Assembly: GCA_047974745.1 (NCBI GenBank)
Contig: JBKECO010000001.1
Coordinates: 62,001 to 126,000 of the forward strand
DNA length: 64,000 nt
Direction: 5' to 3'
Source of the DNA: JBKECO01 sp047974745
GTDB lineage: Bacteria; Bacillota; Clostridia; Lachnospirales; Lachnospiraceae
The translations under genes were made by a program, and so were the position numbers. Shown piece after piece: positions 34,850 to 43,709 of the stretch. Below the pieces are notes generated by a model. That model worked only from the letters and a program-made list of their open reading frames with translations. It was not told the origin of the DNA and searched no databases. Position 1 is the stretch's first letter; each line of letters opens with the position of its first letter.

Positions 34850-37426
34850 CTATCCCCGCTCTCTGTTCAATTCGGATGTTTCATCAAGTAGTTCCAGTTT
34901 TCTGCAGATGAACCGATGGGTCTTTTCACCGCAGGATCCATCTCCATTTTCAACTATTTCCTTCAGCATGTTCTGCTGCCTCTTCTGATCGAATTGACTG
35001 CCCGAAATCGTTCCCTCCAGCAGATTTTTGATGGTATTAAAGCTACTTTCTTCACATCCGTAAGTCAGCCACTGTGAAAGCTCACTGAAACCAGGTTCCA
35101 TCTCCCTGACCTGCGCTTCTTCAAACACAACATTCAATTCGTGGTATTCCCCTGACTTTAGATCCACATCATAAGTCCTGCAGTCCCGAGATGAAAAATA
35201 CCTGTAGACGCTTTCCTTCGTTCCTGCGACCTTTCGTATAAAATGTCCCTCTTCCATCGAAAAATAATATCCGTTATCCATCTGATCCGGGATCGGGAAT
35301 GGAGGTTCCCATATCTCAATTGACTCTGTATTTAAGTCCAGGCATAAGAACATATTTCCCCAAAAAGGAGCGATAAAGACTTTATCCTCTGCAAATGCCA
35401 AACTGCTGAATGGCCGTTCCAGGCAGGATGTGCCATCCGGGCGTCGATTACATAGGAACGTTTCCGGTACTGTATCATACTTTTTGGAGCTCCCTGTCCC
35501 TGGATTCCAGCGGATGATGTCATTTCCACGGTAAGGCAGGACCCAGATTTCATTTTCATGAGGAATCAGCATCATACATCCGCCTGTTCCATTTGCTCCG
35601 ATCGAAACCAGTTTCATCTCCATTGATTCACTGTCTATTGCCAGGATCCTGTCCTCCGTGACGGAAGCAAGGAGCAGATACTGATTCCAGACACAACATC
35701 CACCATTCCTGTATTCATGATTCTCCATACTGACAAAATATTCATTTGCACCCTGAATATAGTCGACTTTTTCATTTTTTATATCATAGCGCACGACAGA
35801 TGGGTAATTTCTTGGAATCAGAAAAATATAATCTCCAATGCAAAAGGCATTCACGAACAGACCGATCTGCTTTTTTGTCTCCTGCAAAGCAATCCTTTTC
35901 TCATTGCCAAACTCATCTATCACTAAAATATCCATTGCATTTTCAGGGCAAACATATAGCTTCCCATTTTTCTCAATCACTCTTTTATAATAATTTCCTG
36001 ACGAATATCGAGACAGCCGGCGGTGAAATCGAAAATGAAAATCATGATCTGTGGCATGGTACAGGTGGTTATTGTGTGTAATCATCCAGTCATCTGTGCT
36101 TTCTTCATTGAGTGCCCTGATGACCTCCCCCTTCCAGTCATCCCCCAATGGTTCGCTGCAGATCCCATTGTTCAGTAAAAAGACAGGTTTGCCTGCGATA
36201 CCAAAAAGTGCGGTTACAGAAGTCGCTGAATCCCCCAGATAGACATCTGAAAGTGCTATTGCATCAGCAATATCCGGACTATGATCGTAGATTCCCAGAT
36301 TCCTTTCCAGAAATAGTTTCTTTAACTCCAGATAGGTCGGAAGCCACTCTTTTCTCATGCATTCAAATGTCGTGTCCAGCAAGGGATGCGGTCTCCAAAG
36401 CAGACATGCATCTTCTCTTCCTTGAAAGCTCCGAAAAACATAGGCTAATTTTTGCAGGAATTTTCTTGTATCTGCAAGCATTCCTCCAATACTTGTATTG
36501 TAAAAATAAACGGTCTTCCCCTTCGCCTTTTCCTTCCATTCGACCGGAACATACTCTGTATTCCTGCATCTTTGAATGATGCGGTCAAATTTCGGTGAGC
36601 CCAGTGGAATGATCTTCTCTTTCGGTATTGCCGGATCAAAAAATTCCAGATATTTCGGTGACTGGGTGATGATATAATCTGCATGAATATAGGCGTAGCA
36701 CAAGGACAACGCCTCTGACATGCCACCAGTCGTTACATAGTAGGGAACATAGACCAACAGGGTCGTGTGCTTTTTCAAGACCGAGGAATAGAAGGCCGGA
36801 GCTACGCTGGTGACCAGATTGCCTTTGTCGTAAGGATTGTGTATGTATACAATATCCGGCTTTCTCTCTTCGAGCAGATAGGACTCATAATGCGTCACCG
36901 GTACATAGGAGGGCATCTGTTCTCCTTCATAGTGCATCATGCCAAAGCTCCCATCCGTATGCTTGTCATAGTAGGGAATCGGCACCACGAAGGTCTCACA
37001 ATTCTCATCTTCTTGAGCTGCCAGCCAGATGCTTTCCAAAGAATCCCACATTGAGGCTTTGTAGGGCAAAAATGCGATCTCCGTTTTGATCCTTATATCG
37101 TTCTGAATGCTTTTTTCTATTTTTTCCAATGCCAGATTCAGTTTACCCTGTGCTTCCTCTGCTCCATCCTGGTCTCCATCATTTATCATCTGATAAAGCT
37201 GAAATACAGCTTCGCAATAGTCCTCTAAAAGGGAAATCGTTCTGCCGCACTTCTTTTCCTTGTCTTCTATAAAGCTGCCCATCTGAATCGCTGTTTCCTG
37301 GCACTGTTCCAGAAGACTCAGCAGGCTTTGCATATGTCCAATCTCTAAAAGTGACTTGATCTCATCCTGAGCCTCATACAGAAGCTGAACCAGGTCATTT
37401 AGTTTTTGCCGCTCCATTTTTCTCAC
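34850..37426 (-). CDS. CDP-glycerol glycerophosphotransferase-like enzyme with a C-terminal beta-propeller
   Basis: An 858-residue protein with a GTG start (37426) eight bases after GGGGAGG. Residues 1-110 are helical, perhaps coiled coil. Residues about 120-470 resemble TagB/TagF-type transferases: VYIHNPYDKGN, LWRPHPLL (345-347) and GDSATSVTALFG (398-404), the last replacing the usual TDYSS. Residues about 480-790 are repeated strands (YVCPENAMDILVIDEFGN, IWVLPYRGNDIIRWNPGTG) that look like a kelch/WD-type propeller. No signal peptide or membrane segment. It would add glycerol-phosphate or a similar unit to a glycan; the propeller may bind carbohydrate. Confidence 0.78.
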   Translation of the reverse strand: MRKMERQKLNDLVQLLYEAQDEIKSLLEIGHMQSLLSLLEQCQETAIQMGSFIEDKEKKCGRTISLLEDYCEAVFQLYQMINDGDQDGAEEAQGKLNLALEKIEKSIQNDIRIKTEIAFLPYKASMWDSLESIWLAAQEDENCETFVVPIPYYDKHTDGSFGMMHYEGEQMPSYVPVTHYESYLLEERKPDIVYIHNPYDKGNLVTSVAPAFYSSVLKKHTTLLVYVPYYVTTGGMSEALSLCYAYIHADYIITQSPKYLEFFDPAIPKEKIIPLGSPKFDRIIQRCRNTEYVPVEWKEKAKGKTVYFYNTSIGGMLADTRKFLQKLAYVFRSFQGREDACLLWRPHPLLDTTFECMRKEWLPTYLELKKLFLERNLGIYDHSPDIADAIALSDVYLGDSATSVTALFGIAGKPVFLLNNGICSEPLGDDWKGEVIRALNEESTDDWMITHNNHLYHATDHDFHFRFHRRLSRYSSGNYYKRVIEKNGKLYVCPENAMDILVIDEFGNEKRIALQETKKQIGLFVNAFCIGDYIFLIPRNYPSVVRYDIKNEKVDYIQGANEYFVSMENHEYRNGGCCVWNQYLLLASVTEDRILAIDSESMEMKLVSIGANGTGGCMMLIPHENEIWVLPYRGNDIIRWNPGTGSSKKYDTVPETFLCNRRPDGTSCLERPFSSLAFAEDKVFIAPFWGNMFLCLDLNTESIEIWEPPFPIPDQMDNGYYFSMEEGHFIRKVAGTKESVYRYFSSRDCRTYDVDLKSGEYHELNVVFEEAQVREMEPGFSELSQWLTYGCEESSFNTIKNLLEGTISGSQFDQKRQQNMLKEIVENGDGSCGEKTHRFICRKLELLDETSELNRERG

Positions 37427-37456
37427 TGCGTTTTCCTCCCCTGGGCTTTTTTCTAT

Positions 37457-38905
37457 CTAATTTATAATATCGTAAGGCAGTGCCTTTATCTTTAATTTTT
37501 GTTTTCTCAGCCAGACTGTCCAGAGCCGCTCAGCAAAAAATCCAATCACCCGCTGACTGTACGGGTCATACTGTGCAACCTCTGCGTGTTCCGCCACCTC
37601 AATGAGAAATGAGAACAGCCATGTGCAATAGGCATCCAGGACCTCCCTTCGTGTCACAAACATGTTGCATGCAAACATAGTACTTCCGTTCATAACACTG
37701 TAAAAGTCCTCCAGATAGGATGGCTGATGACGTCTGATGCCATCTTCCATCAACTGATATCCCGTTTTAAAGGCCTGATCATCAATGGAATCCTTGATCT
37801 GCTGCAATTCCGAAAACCCATTCAGCTCAGCTGCTTCTGTTAAAAGAAGATCCGATTCCATCATAAGCCTCTCCAGGGTCGAGGCATCCAGGCGGTTCTC
37901 ATCGCATTGGATCTGATTGTTGTAAAAATATCTTCGATAGTGATTCAGTCCGACGAACTGGGATTCTGTATTTTTCCAGATCCAGTAGAGTGCACTGCAT
38001 TCATTGATCTTTGAATTCAAATATGCGATATGCTCTCCCGAGGTCTCCCTTAAATATCCCTCTTTTTCAAATCCGCCGACGGTAAGCGGACTATAAAGGT
38101 CATTTTGCAGCACATGATATTCCTTATGCAGTACGGTGTAAATGGTACAGTGCTCGATTTTTGGCTGCTCCCGGCTGGTAAGCTCCCAGCAAATGGCTGT
38201 TTCCGTCAGATATCTCCTGCTTTGCTTTGACTGGACGAGTTCTTCTATTGCATGGTCCTGACGAAAGGTGACTGAGATGAGGATTCTTCCAGCGACCTTT
38301 AAAAGATCTTCTAGAACATCCCTGGATTTAGAAAGATCGCTAGATTCCAGCAGCTTGGCGCCATCGATCCATGCAATGTCGTATGTGTTCGAGATTTCTT
38401 TTGGATTGTGAAAGCAAGACCCATACAGACTCTTGTTGATATAGTTCTTTGTGCCGTTTACATTCAGATAATCAAGTTCTCCTTCCTTCCCGGAAATCAC
38501 TTCCTCCATGGTCAAGACCTGTTTCGTAAGTATTTGCCCTTCTGCGTCCAGCAGCTTCTGGCATTTCACTTCAGATGCATATTGCTTGATTAGCTGAAGA
38601 TCATGGTATGCATGCAGTGCTTCGCTGTCCAGATAATGATGAAATGAAAGGATCTTTCTTTCCGGAACTGCAAATTCTCCGTTCAGTTCTTTTTTGATCT
38701 GTTTGTAATACCGCTGGGAAAAGATAACAATATAGTCATATTCCACCTCATACAGCTTACACGGATGTAGAATCACCGATCCATGCTCGGTCTCTCCTGC
38801 TCTCTTTTTATCAGATAGACCGGCTACTTCCTGCCAATCGATCTCCTGCTTTACTTTTTGATATAGTTCACCCAATGCATATATGATTATTTTCATACGT
38901 CCCAT
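37457..38905 (-). CDS. DUF4422 glycosyltransferase-like protein with an N-terminal Rossmann-like segment
   Basis: About 482 residues. The N-terminal 100 residues (IIIYALGELYQKV, then YDYIVIFSQRYY) resemble, weakly, the GxG module of this cluster. From about 245 to the end is a DUF4422 domain (IYTVLHKEYHVL, SALYWIWKN, FVGLNHYRRYF, FACNMFVTRREVLD), a family linked to capsule and exopolysaccharide synthesis. The start is taken at ATG 38905, which overlaps the stop of the upstream gene (TGATG). It probably transfers a hexose, by family analogy. Confidence 0.8.
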   Translation of the reverse strand: MGRMKIIIYALGELYQKVKQEIDWQEVAGLSDKKRAGETEHGSVILHPCKLYEVEYDYIVIFSQRYYKQIKKELNGEFAVPERKILSFHHYLDSEALHAYHDLQLIKQYASEVKCQKLLDAEGQILTKQVLTMEEVISGKEGELDYLNVNGTKNYINKSLYGSCFHNPKEISNTYDIAWIDGAKLLESSDLSKSRDVLEDLLKVAGRILISVTFRQDHAIEELVQSKQSRRYLTETAICWELTSREQPKIEHCTIYTVLHKEYHVLQNDLYSPLTVGGFEKEGYLRETSGEHIAYLNSKINECSALYWIWKNTESQFVGLNHYRRYFYNNQIQCDENRLDASTLERLMMESDLLLTEAAELNGFSELQQIKDSIDDQAFKTGYQLMEDGIRRHQPSYLEDFYSVMNGSTMFACNMFVTRREVLDAYCTWLFSFLIEVAEHAEVAQYDPYSQRVIGFFAERLWTVWLRKQKLKIKALPYDIIN

Positions 38906-40011
38906 CACAATCTTGGCAGCAACAGCTGCGATTTGTCTAAGTTTTCTGCCTGCAGAATCGGAAATACTTCCCGGAATGCAGTACGTCCAAGCGCTACAAC
39001 AATACCATCCAGCGGTTCCAGAATCAGATCCTTGAAATTAATCGTATTTTCATATTGTTCACAATCCTTTGTCACTAGGTATTGTACAGGAACGATCTGC
39101 CGGCTCTTTAAATATTCTGTTATGACACCTGCATATTTCCCTCTGCCATAAATGTAGATTTTCTTGTGAAGCCTGCAGAACCTCACCAATTCCTCTCTGG
39201 AAAAGATCTTCCCATTTTGCCTCTCCCAGCGCTGCATATTCGTGCGGATCAACTCGATATCATAATCCGTTTCGGTATCGATATAGTGCATGATATGTTC
39301 TGCCTGTGAATGATAGATGAGCGATAATGCTTTTCTTTTCACGATCGGAAGCTTAGCCCTTACAATCAGCTCAAAAGACTCGCTGCTGTAATCAGAAGAC
39401 CTGTATTTGGGGCAGACGACTTCTGCATAGGATGTGCTTCGATATCCAAGCTTAGATAAATATTCAGAGATCCCGATCTCAAAGAACTCCGTCGCTTCTG
39501 TCCATGTTCCGGGATATTCCAGTTCCTGCCAAAAGTCAGCAAAGGCCGGATCTCTTAAAATGACTGCCCGGCAGACCAGAAAATAGCTGTGAATAAATTC
39601 AGGCACCCTTGTACCGTCCTGCTTTTTTCTGTCATCCCCGCTATATCTGTTCAGGCCCCAGTAATCGACATTCTCACGATCCATAACTTGAAATACCTGC
39701 TCCCATGGATACAGCGGCCCATAGAAGGTATCATTGAGCAGGATCAGCTCGTCCCACTGACTCCAGTCCTCCTTGGACAGATACTTTGTAATGGCATCTT
39801 TGTATGCACCTCCATCAAAGCCTGTATTCTCTCTTTGATAGATATCCTTCGAATATTTTTTTAAAATCTCCAAGGAAGGCTCTGTAAGGGAGCCATTGAT
39901 CACGAGCACCATTTTCTGAAGCAGGACAGAGAGGCTTTGCAGAAGATATTCCACATAGGTATCGATGATTCCATCGTCATCATATATAACAATCATACCG
40001 ATCCTGTTCAT
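38905..40011 (-). CDS. RgpF-like rhamnan synthesis protein F with C-terminal Rossmann-like module (paralogue 3)
   Basis: A 368-residue protein. Residues 1-270 match the RgpF/PF05045 family of streptococcal rhamnose-glucan synthesis (IVIYDDDGIIDTYV, NTGFDGGAYKDA, LILLNDTFYGPL). Residues about 284-368 are the GxG module (IYIYGRGKYAGVI, VVALGRTAF). It overlaps both neighbours by a few bases and is third in a tandem set with 40008-41156 and 41178-42353. It is probably a cytoplasmic glycosyltransferase adding rhamnose or another residue; the function of the extra module is unknown. Confidence 0.85.
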   Translation of the reverse strand: MNRIGMIVIYDDDGIIDTYVEYLLQSLSVLLQKMVLVINGSLTEPSLEILKKYSKDIYQRENTGFDGGAYKDAITKYLSKEDWSQWDELILLNDTFYGPLYPWEQVFQVMDRENVDYWGLNRYSGDDRKKQDGTRVPEFIHSYFLVCRAVILRDPAFADFWQELEYPGTWTEATEFFEIGISEYLSKLGYRSTSYAEVVCPKYRSSDYSSESFELIVRAKLPIVKRKALSLIYHSQAEHIMHYIDTETDYDIELIRTNMQRWERQNGKIFSREELVRFCRLHKKIYIYGRGKYAGVITEYLKSRQIVPVQYLVTKDCEQYENTINFKDLILEPLDGIVVALGRTAFREVFPILQAENLDKSQLLLPRL

Positions 40012-41156
40012 TCTGTCTGCTCCTTTCGAATTTCTGGCAGATCGCAGCCTCCTGGCAGGAACAGCTGATCTGAGTTCACCTCATTTTGCAGCGTTGGGTA
40101 GACCTGAAGAAATGCCTGCCTGCCCAAAGCCAGAATAATACCATCTCCATCACTTAGCTTCAGATCCGAAAAGCAGATGACATCTTCGGAGTCTATTTGT
40201 TTTTTTGATACGAGAACGTTCTCGAATGTCCATCCCTTAAAATGAAAATAGGCTGCGACCCCTTTTCCATAAGTACCATTTCCATAGATATAGATCCTCT
40301 TATGTGAATGATAGAATTTCTCTAATCTGACCGGTGAAAAGGGTCCGATCTCTCCCTGTCGGTCAAGCCGATCCAGGTGTTCTATAATCATTTGATGGGG
40401 GAAATCCGTCTCATCCCTCAAATAGCAAATCGACTTTCTCGCCTCCTTAAAGTATTCGATTCCCAGCGCTTTTCTTTTAATAACTGGAAATCTGTAATTC
40501 GCCAAAAGTTCCCAGGGCATCTCAAGATAATAGTTTTGATTTTCTTTTCTGATAAAGTCGGGATTTTGAACCTCCAAATAGGAAGCTCCTACAAATCCAA
40601 GCTGATGAAAAAAGACCGAGAACCCTATTTCAAATTTTAAAATCGCTTCTATTCTCGTCCTTGGACAGAGTAGCTGTTCCCAGAAATCCTTGAAAAGAGT
40701 GCTGTGGAGCATTTTATGTCTGCAGACCAGAAAATATGCCTGAACATGCTCCGGCAGAGGATTCCCAGTGCTGTCAAAGCCGCCTGGGTAACTACTGAGC
40801 CCCCAAAAATCCGCATTCGAAGATTCCATGATTTCAAATACCTCTGACCAGGGAACGACCGGTCCATAAAAGGTATCGTTGAACAAAAGTAGCTCATCCC
40901 AGTTCCTCCAGTCCTCCTCCCAAAGATAATCCAGTATTGCTTCCTTGTATGCGCCCGCATCGAATCCGGTATTGCTTCGATCAATGATCTCCTTTGAAAA
41001 AGCCGAAAGCCTGTGTCTGGATGAATCGGTCATGGTTCCGTTGACCATTATAATCAGACGATTCACATACTGGCTCAGACTGTCCAGCAAATGATCAATA
41101 TAGGGATCCGCTATTCCATGCGAATCATAAAATACAAAGATACCGATTCTATTCAT
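40008..41156 (-). CDS. RgpF-like protein with C-terminal Rossmann-like module (paralogue 2)
   Basis: A 382-residue paralogue of the previous entry, with the same layout: RgpF domain (VFYDSHGIADPYIDHLL, SNTGFDAGAYKEA, LLLFNDTFYGPV) then the GxG module from about 287 (IYIYGNGTYGKGV, ILALGRQAF). Its stop overlaps the next start by four bases (ATGA). The three copies differ enough to suggest different acceptors or linkages rather than recent duplication. Confidence 0.85.
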   Translation of the reverse strand: MNRIGIFVFYDSHGIADPYIDHLLDSLSQYVNRLIIMVNGTMTDSSRHRLSAFSKEIIDRSNTGFDAGAYKEAILDYLWEEDWRNWDELLLFNDTFYGPVVPWSEVFEIMESSNADFWGLSSYPGGFDSTGNPLPEHVQAYFLVCRHKMLHSTLFKDFWEQLLCPRTRIEAILKFEIGFSVFFHQLGFVGASYLEVQNPDFIRKENQNYYLEMPWELLANYRFPVIKRKALGIEYFKEARKSICYLRDETDFPHQMIIEHLDRLDRQGEIGPFSPVRLEKFYHSHKRIYIYGNGTYGKGVAAYFHFKGWTFENVLVSKKQIDSEDVICFSDLKLSDGDGIILALGRQAFLQVYPTLQNEVNSDQLFLPGGCDLPEIRKEQTE

Positions 41157-41177
41157 TCTGATGATTTCCTTTTGCCG

Positions 41178-42353
41178 TTAGCAGATAAAAAGTACATCCT
41201 CTGTCTCACTGAGATGATTTCTGATTTCATTTGCAGCGATACTGCCTGCTGCCACAATAATGCGCTGCCTTACATTTTGATCCAGCTCAGAGAGGCGCAG
41301 TACCGGAAGATCATAGAACTGCTGCGGAGCATGAAGCTGGTTGTCCGATACCAGAAATCCCTTAAGCTTGTGATTGTCTTGTAAATAAAGCAGATAGAGT
41401 TCAATGGCATATTTTCCACATCCATACAGATAGACAGATTCACTTTGCTTGATGAATCGTTCCAGCTCCTTATGTCCGATCCGAAACGGACGGACCGCCT
41501 GTGGCATCGGCCGCACATCTGAAATTGTCTGCGCATCACCCTTTGCACTGATTATCTGATCCGGCGAATATCCATAGACTCTCTTGGCATGATTCAGCAG
41601 ATATGGGAGCGGATAGTCCGTCTCGCTCCGGATCCACTCAATAGAAGTCGCCAGTGACGAATGATATCGGTTGAATGCAGGGTCAAAACATTTCTTTTTT
41701 AAAAAAGGAAAACGATACTCTTTCAGCAGAACATCCCCATACTCATATATGTTAAGGTTATTTCTCTCGATATAGGATGCGTGGAGATACCCTTGTTCTC
41801 TGAGAAAGAGAAACAATCCCTTCTCAAAAGAAGCAATCATTTCCCTAAGATCCTGACAGTTTTCGTTTACATGCTCGTGAAAGTATTCCTGAAGCACACC
41901 CTTCTCCAGCAGCTTTTTTCGAAAGACCAGAAAATATCCCTGCATATGATCCGTAAGACCGTTTTGAATTTCATTCATGCCCCAGAAATCCGCCTGGCTC
42001 TCTTCCTGATCCATTCGCTCCCAAATAACCTCCAGTGGCCGAAATGGACCATAGCAAGTGTCATTGCAGAGGATCAGCTCATCATATTCCTGAAGGTTCC
42101 ACAGTTTGGACCGTGCTGTCAGAATTTCTTTATAGGCTCCGCCATCGAACCCCTTGTTCTCACGAAGAATGACGGTGTCCGAAATCTGAAGTAAAGCTTG
42201 ACATCCATCCCTGGAAAGCGTTCCATTTACGACTATGATCAGCTTCGACACTATTTTATGCAGGGAGGATGCCAGATAGATCACATAGTCATCAATGATT
42301 CCTGCCTTGTCATAAACCGATAAGATTCCTGCTCGTTTTATCCTGCTATCCAC
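41178..42353 (-). CDS. RgpF-like protein with C-terminal Rossmann-like module (paralogue 1)
   Basis: A 391-residue protein with a GTG start (42353) after GGAG. RgpF features are VYDKAGIIDDYVIYLA, NKGFDGGAYKEI and LILCNDTCYGPF. The GxG module starts near 306 (VYLYGCGKYAIEL) and ends with a VAAGSIAANEI strand. It is first of the tandem triplet in transcription order, 23 bp after the KdsC-like phosphatase gene. Confidence 0.85.
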   Translation of the reverse strand: MDSRIKRAGILSVYDKAGIIDDYVIYLASSLHKIVSKLIIVVNGTLSRDGCQALLQISDTVILRENKGFDGGAYKEILTARSKLWNLQEYDELILCNDTCYGPFRPLEVIWERMDQEESQADFWGMNEIQNGLTDHMQGYFLVFRKKLLEKGVLQEYFHEHVNENCQDLREMIASFEKGLFLFLREQGYLHASYIERNNLNIYEYGDVLLKEYRFPFLKKKCFDPAFNRYHSSLATSIEWIRSETDYPLPYLLNHAKRVYGYSPDQIISAKGDAQTISDVRPMPQAVRPFRIGHKELERFIKQSESVYLYGCGKYAIELYLLYLQDNHKLKGFLVSDNQLHAPQQFYDLPVLRLSELDQNVRQRIIVAAGSIAANEIRNHLSETEDVLFIC

Positions 42354-42376
42354 GTAACGCTCCGTTTCCTGTCATT

Positions 42377-42850
42377 TTATGTTTGGACGATCCATTCGAT
42401 GAAATCTCTGACTGCTCCATTTCCACCTAAATACTCAGAAATAAAGTCTGAGATCTCACGAATTTCTCTGGCCGCATCTTTGGGACAGCCTCTTAGACCA
42501 ACTGCCTCCATTGCCTGAAGATCATTGATATCATCCCCAATATAGGCTGTCTGCTCCAGTTCTATCTGCAGACTCTCTAACAACTGTTTCATATCCGTCA
42601 GCTTATCTGTACTGCCCTGCAAGACATATTCGACACCCATTTCTTTTGCTCTGTTACGAACAATGGAGGAGCTTCTTCCCGTCAGAATAATCGGTATCAC
42701 GTTATGTTCTGGCAAAATGATATGAATACCCAGACCATCCTTTACATGAAATTTTTTCAATACCTCACCATCGTGACCCATGTAGATTCCACCATCTGTG
42801 AGTGTTCCATCCACATCCATGATCAGTGCCCTTATCGTTGATCTATCCAT
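42377..42850 (-). CDS. KdsC-like HAD phosphatase (KDO-8-P / acylneuraminate-9-P phosphatase family)
   Basis: A compact 157-residue C0-type HAD enzyme. The nucleophile motif is DVDGTLTDGG (first Asp nucleophile), motif II LTGRSS, and motif IV GDDINDLQAM. The family removes phosphate from 8- or 9-phosphorylated ulosonic acids such as KDO-8-P before CMP activation. In this cluster it pairs with the cytidylyltransferase 45343-46023 and the aldolase 43710-45356, suggesting an ulosonic-acid branch. ATG 42850 follows a GAGG site. Confidence 0.88.
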   Translation of the reverse strand: MDRSTIRALIMDVDGTLTDGGIYMGHDGEVLKKFHVKDGLGIHIILPEHNVIPIILTGRSSSIVRNRAKEMGVEYVLQGSTDKLTDMKQLLESLQIELEQTAYIGDDINDLQAMEAVGLRGCPKDAAREIREISDFISEYLGGNGAVRDFIEWIVQT

Positions 42851-42868
42851 CGTTTTTTCCTCATCTTT

Positions 42869-43705
42869 TTAAAAACCGGTCACCATAATACTGATTCCAT
42901 CTCCGATTGGAAATTTATGATATCTGCCTTCTGACTCCTCAAGGAACTGTTCCACAGCTTGCCTTGGACCTTTAAAGTTCTCTGCAAAGTAGTCGTGCAC
43001 AAGTATGACTCCCCCTGATACCATTTTGTCCTGAAACCATCTCAGTCCACGGTAAGTGGGCTCATAGAGATCCAGATCCAGATTTACAAAACAGAAATGA
43101 TCCTGGATCTCTGCCGCTGTTTCAGGAAAGAACCCCTTGTGGATCTTCACCATTTCCGGCTCTGACATCTTACTCATGACAAGTTCTGTTGTAGTGTTGG
43201 AATATTCACCTGACCTGGCTTCTGAAAGTCCGCCTTCTTTGGAAATATCCCTTGCATCAAATCCTTCAAAGGTATCGAACAGGTGCAGCGTCCTACTGGG
43301 GTAATATGCATTGATCCATCTGGCAAAATCCCCTTCAAACACACCGGCCTCAGCGACACAGATGCCCTCGTTAAGATCCTTCTGCAGACACGCCATTTTC
43401 TCCAAAAAAACTTTTCTGCTCTCAAGTGGTGCGCTTACATAATGGCTGATAATATCCCGTTCCCTGACTCCCATGGCCAGCAGCTGCTGCCTGATTGTTT
43501 CAAGACCCGGAGCTGATGTGATGATGATCACTTCATATTCCTTTTGCAGGCATTCCTGGGGGGACATGACTGCTAAGGAAAAAAGTGTTGTTCCCCATTT
43601 GTTCCTGTCATTGTCAGCAAATCCGATCACTTCATAGTTCTGGATGATTTCCTGATAGAGCCTTTTTGCGCCGCCAGCGGCTCCAAAACAAATTGCTTTT
43701 TGCAT
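42869..43705 (-). CDS. Rossmann-like module fused to a TylF-type O-methyltransferase
   Basis: A 278-residue protein starting at ATG 43705 (MQKAICFGAAGGAKRLY). Residues 1-95 are the cluster's GxG module. Residues about 95-278 are a TylF/macrocin-type SAM methyltransferase: VAEAGVFEGDFARWI, LFDTFEGFD, NLDLDLYEPTYRGL and GGVILVHDY with a metal-binding Asp. It should methylate a sugar hydroxyl. It starts four bases after the aldolase stop, indicating tight coupling. Confidence 0.85.
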   Translation of the reverse strand: MQKAICFGAAGGAKRLYQEIIQNYEVIGFADNDRNKWGTTLFSLAVMSPQECLQKEYEVIIITSAPGLETIRQQLLAMGVRERDIISHYVSAPLESRKVFLEKMACLQKDLNEGICVAEAGVFEGDFARWINAYYPSRTLHLFDTFEGFDARDISKEGGLSEARSGEYSNTTTELVMSKMSEPEMVKIHKGFFPETAAEIQDHFCFVNLDLDLYEPTYRGLRWFQDKMVSGGVILVHDYFAENFKGPRQAVEQFLEESEGRYHKFPIGDGISIMVTGF

Positions 43706-43709
43706 CCAT

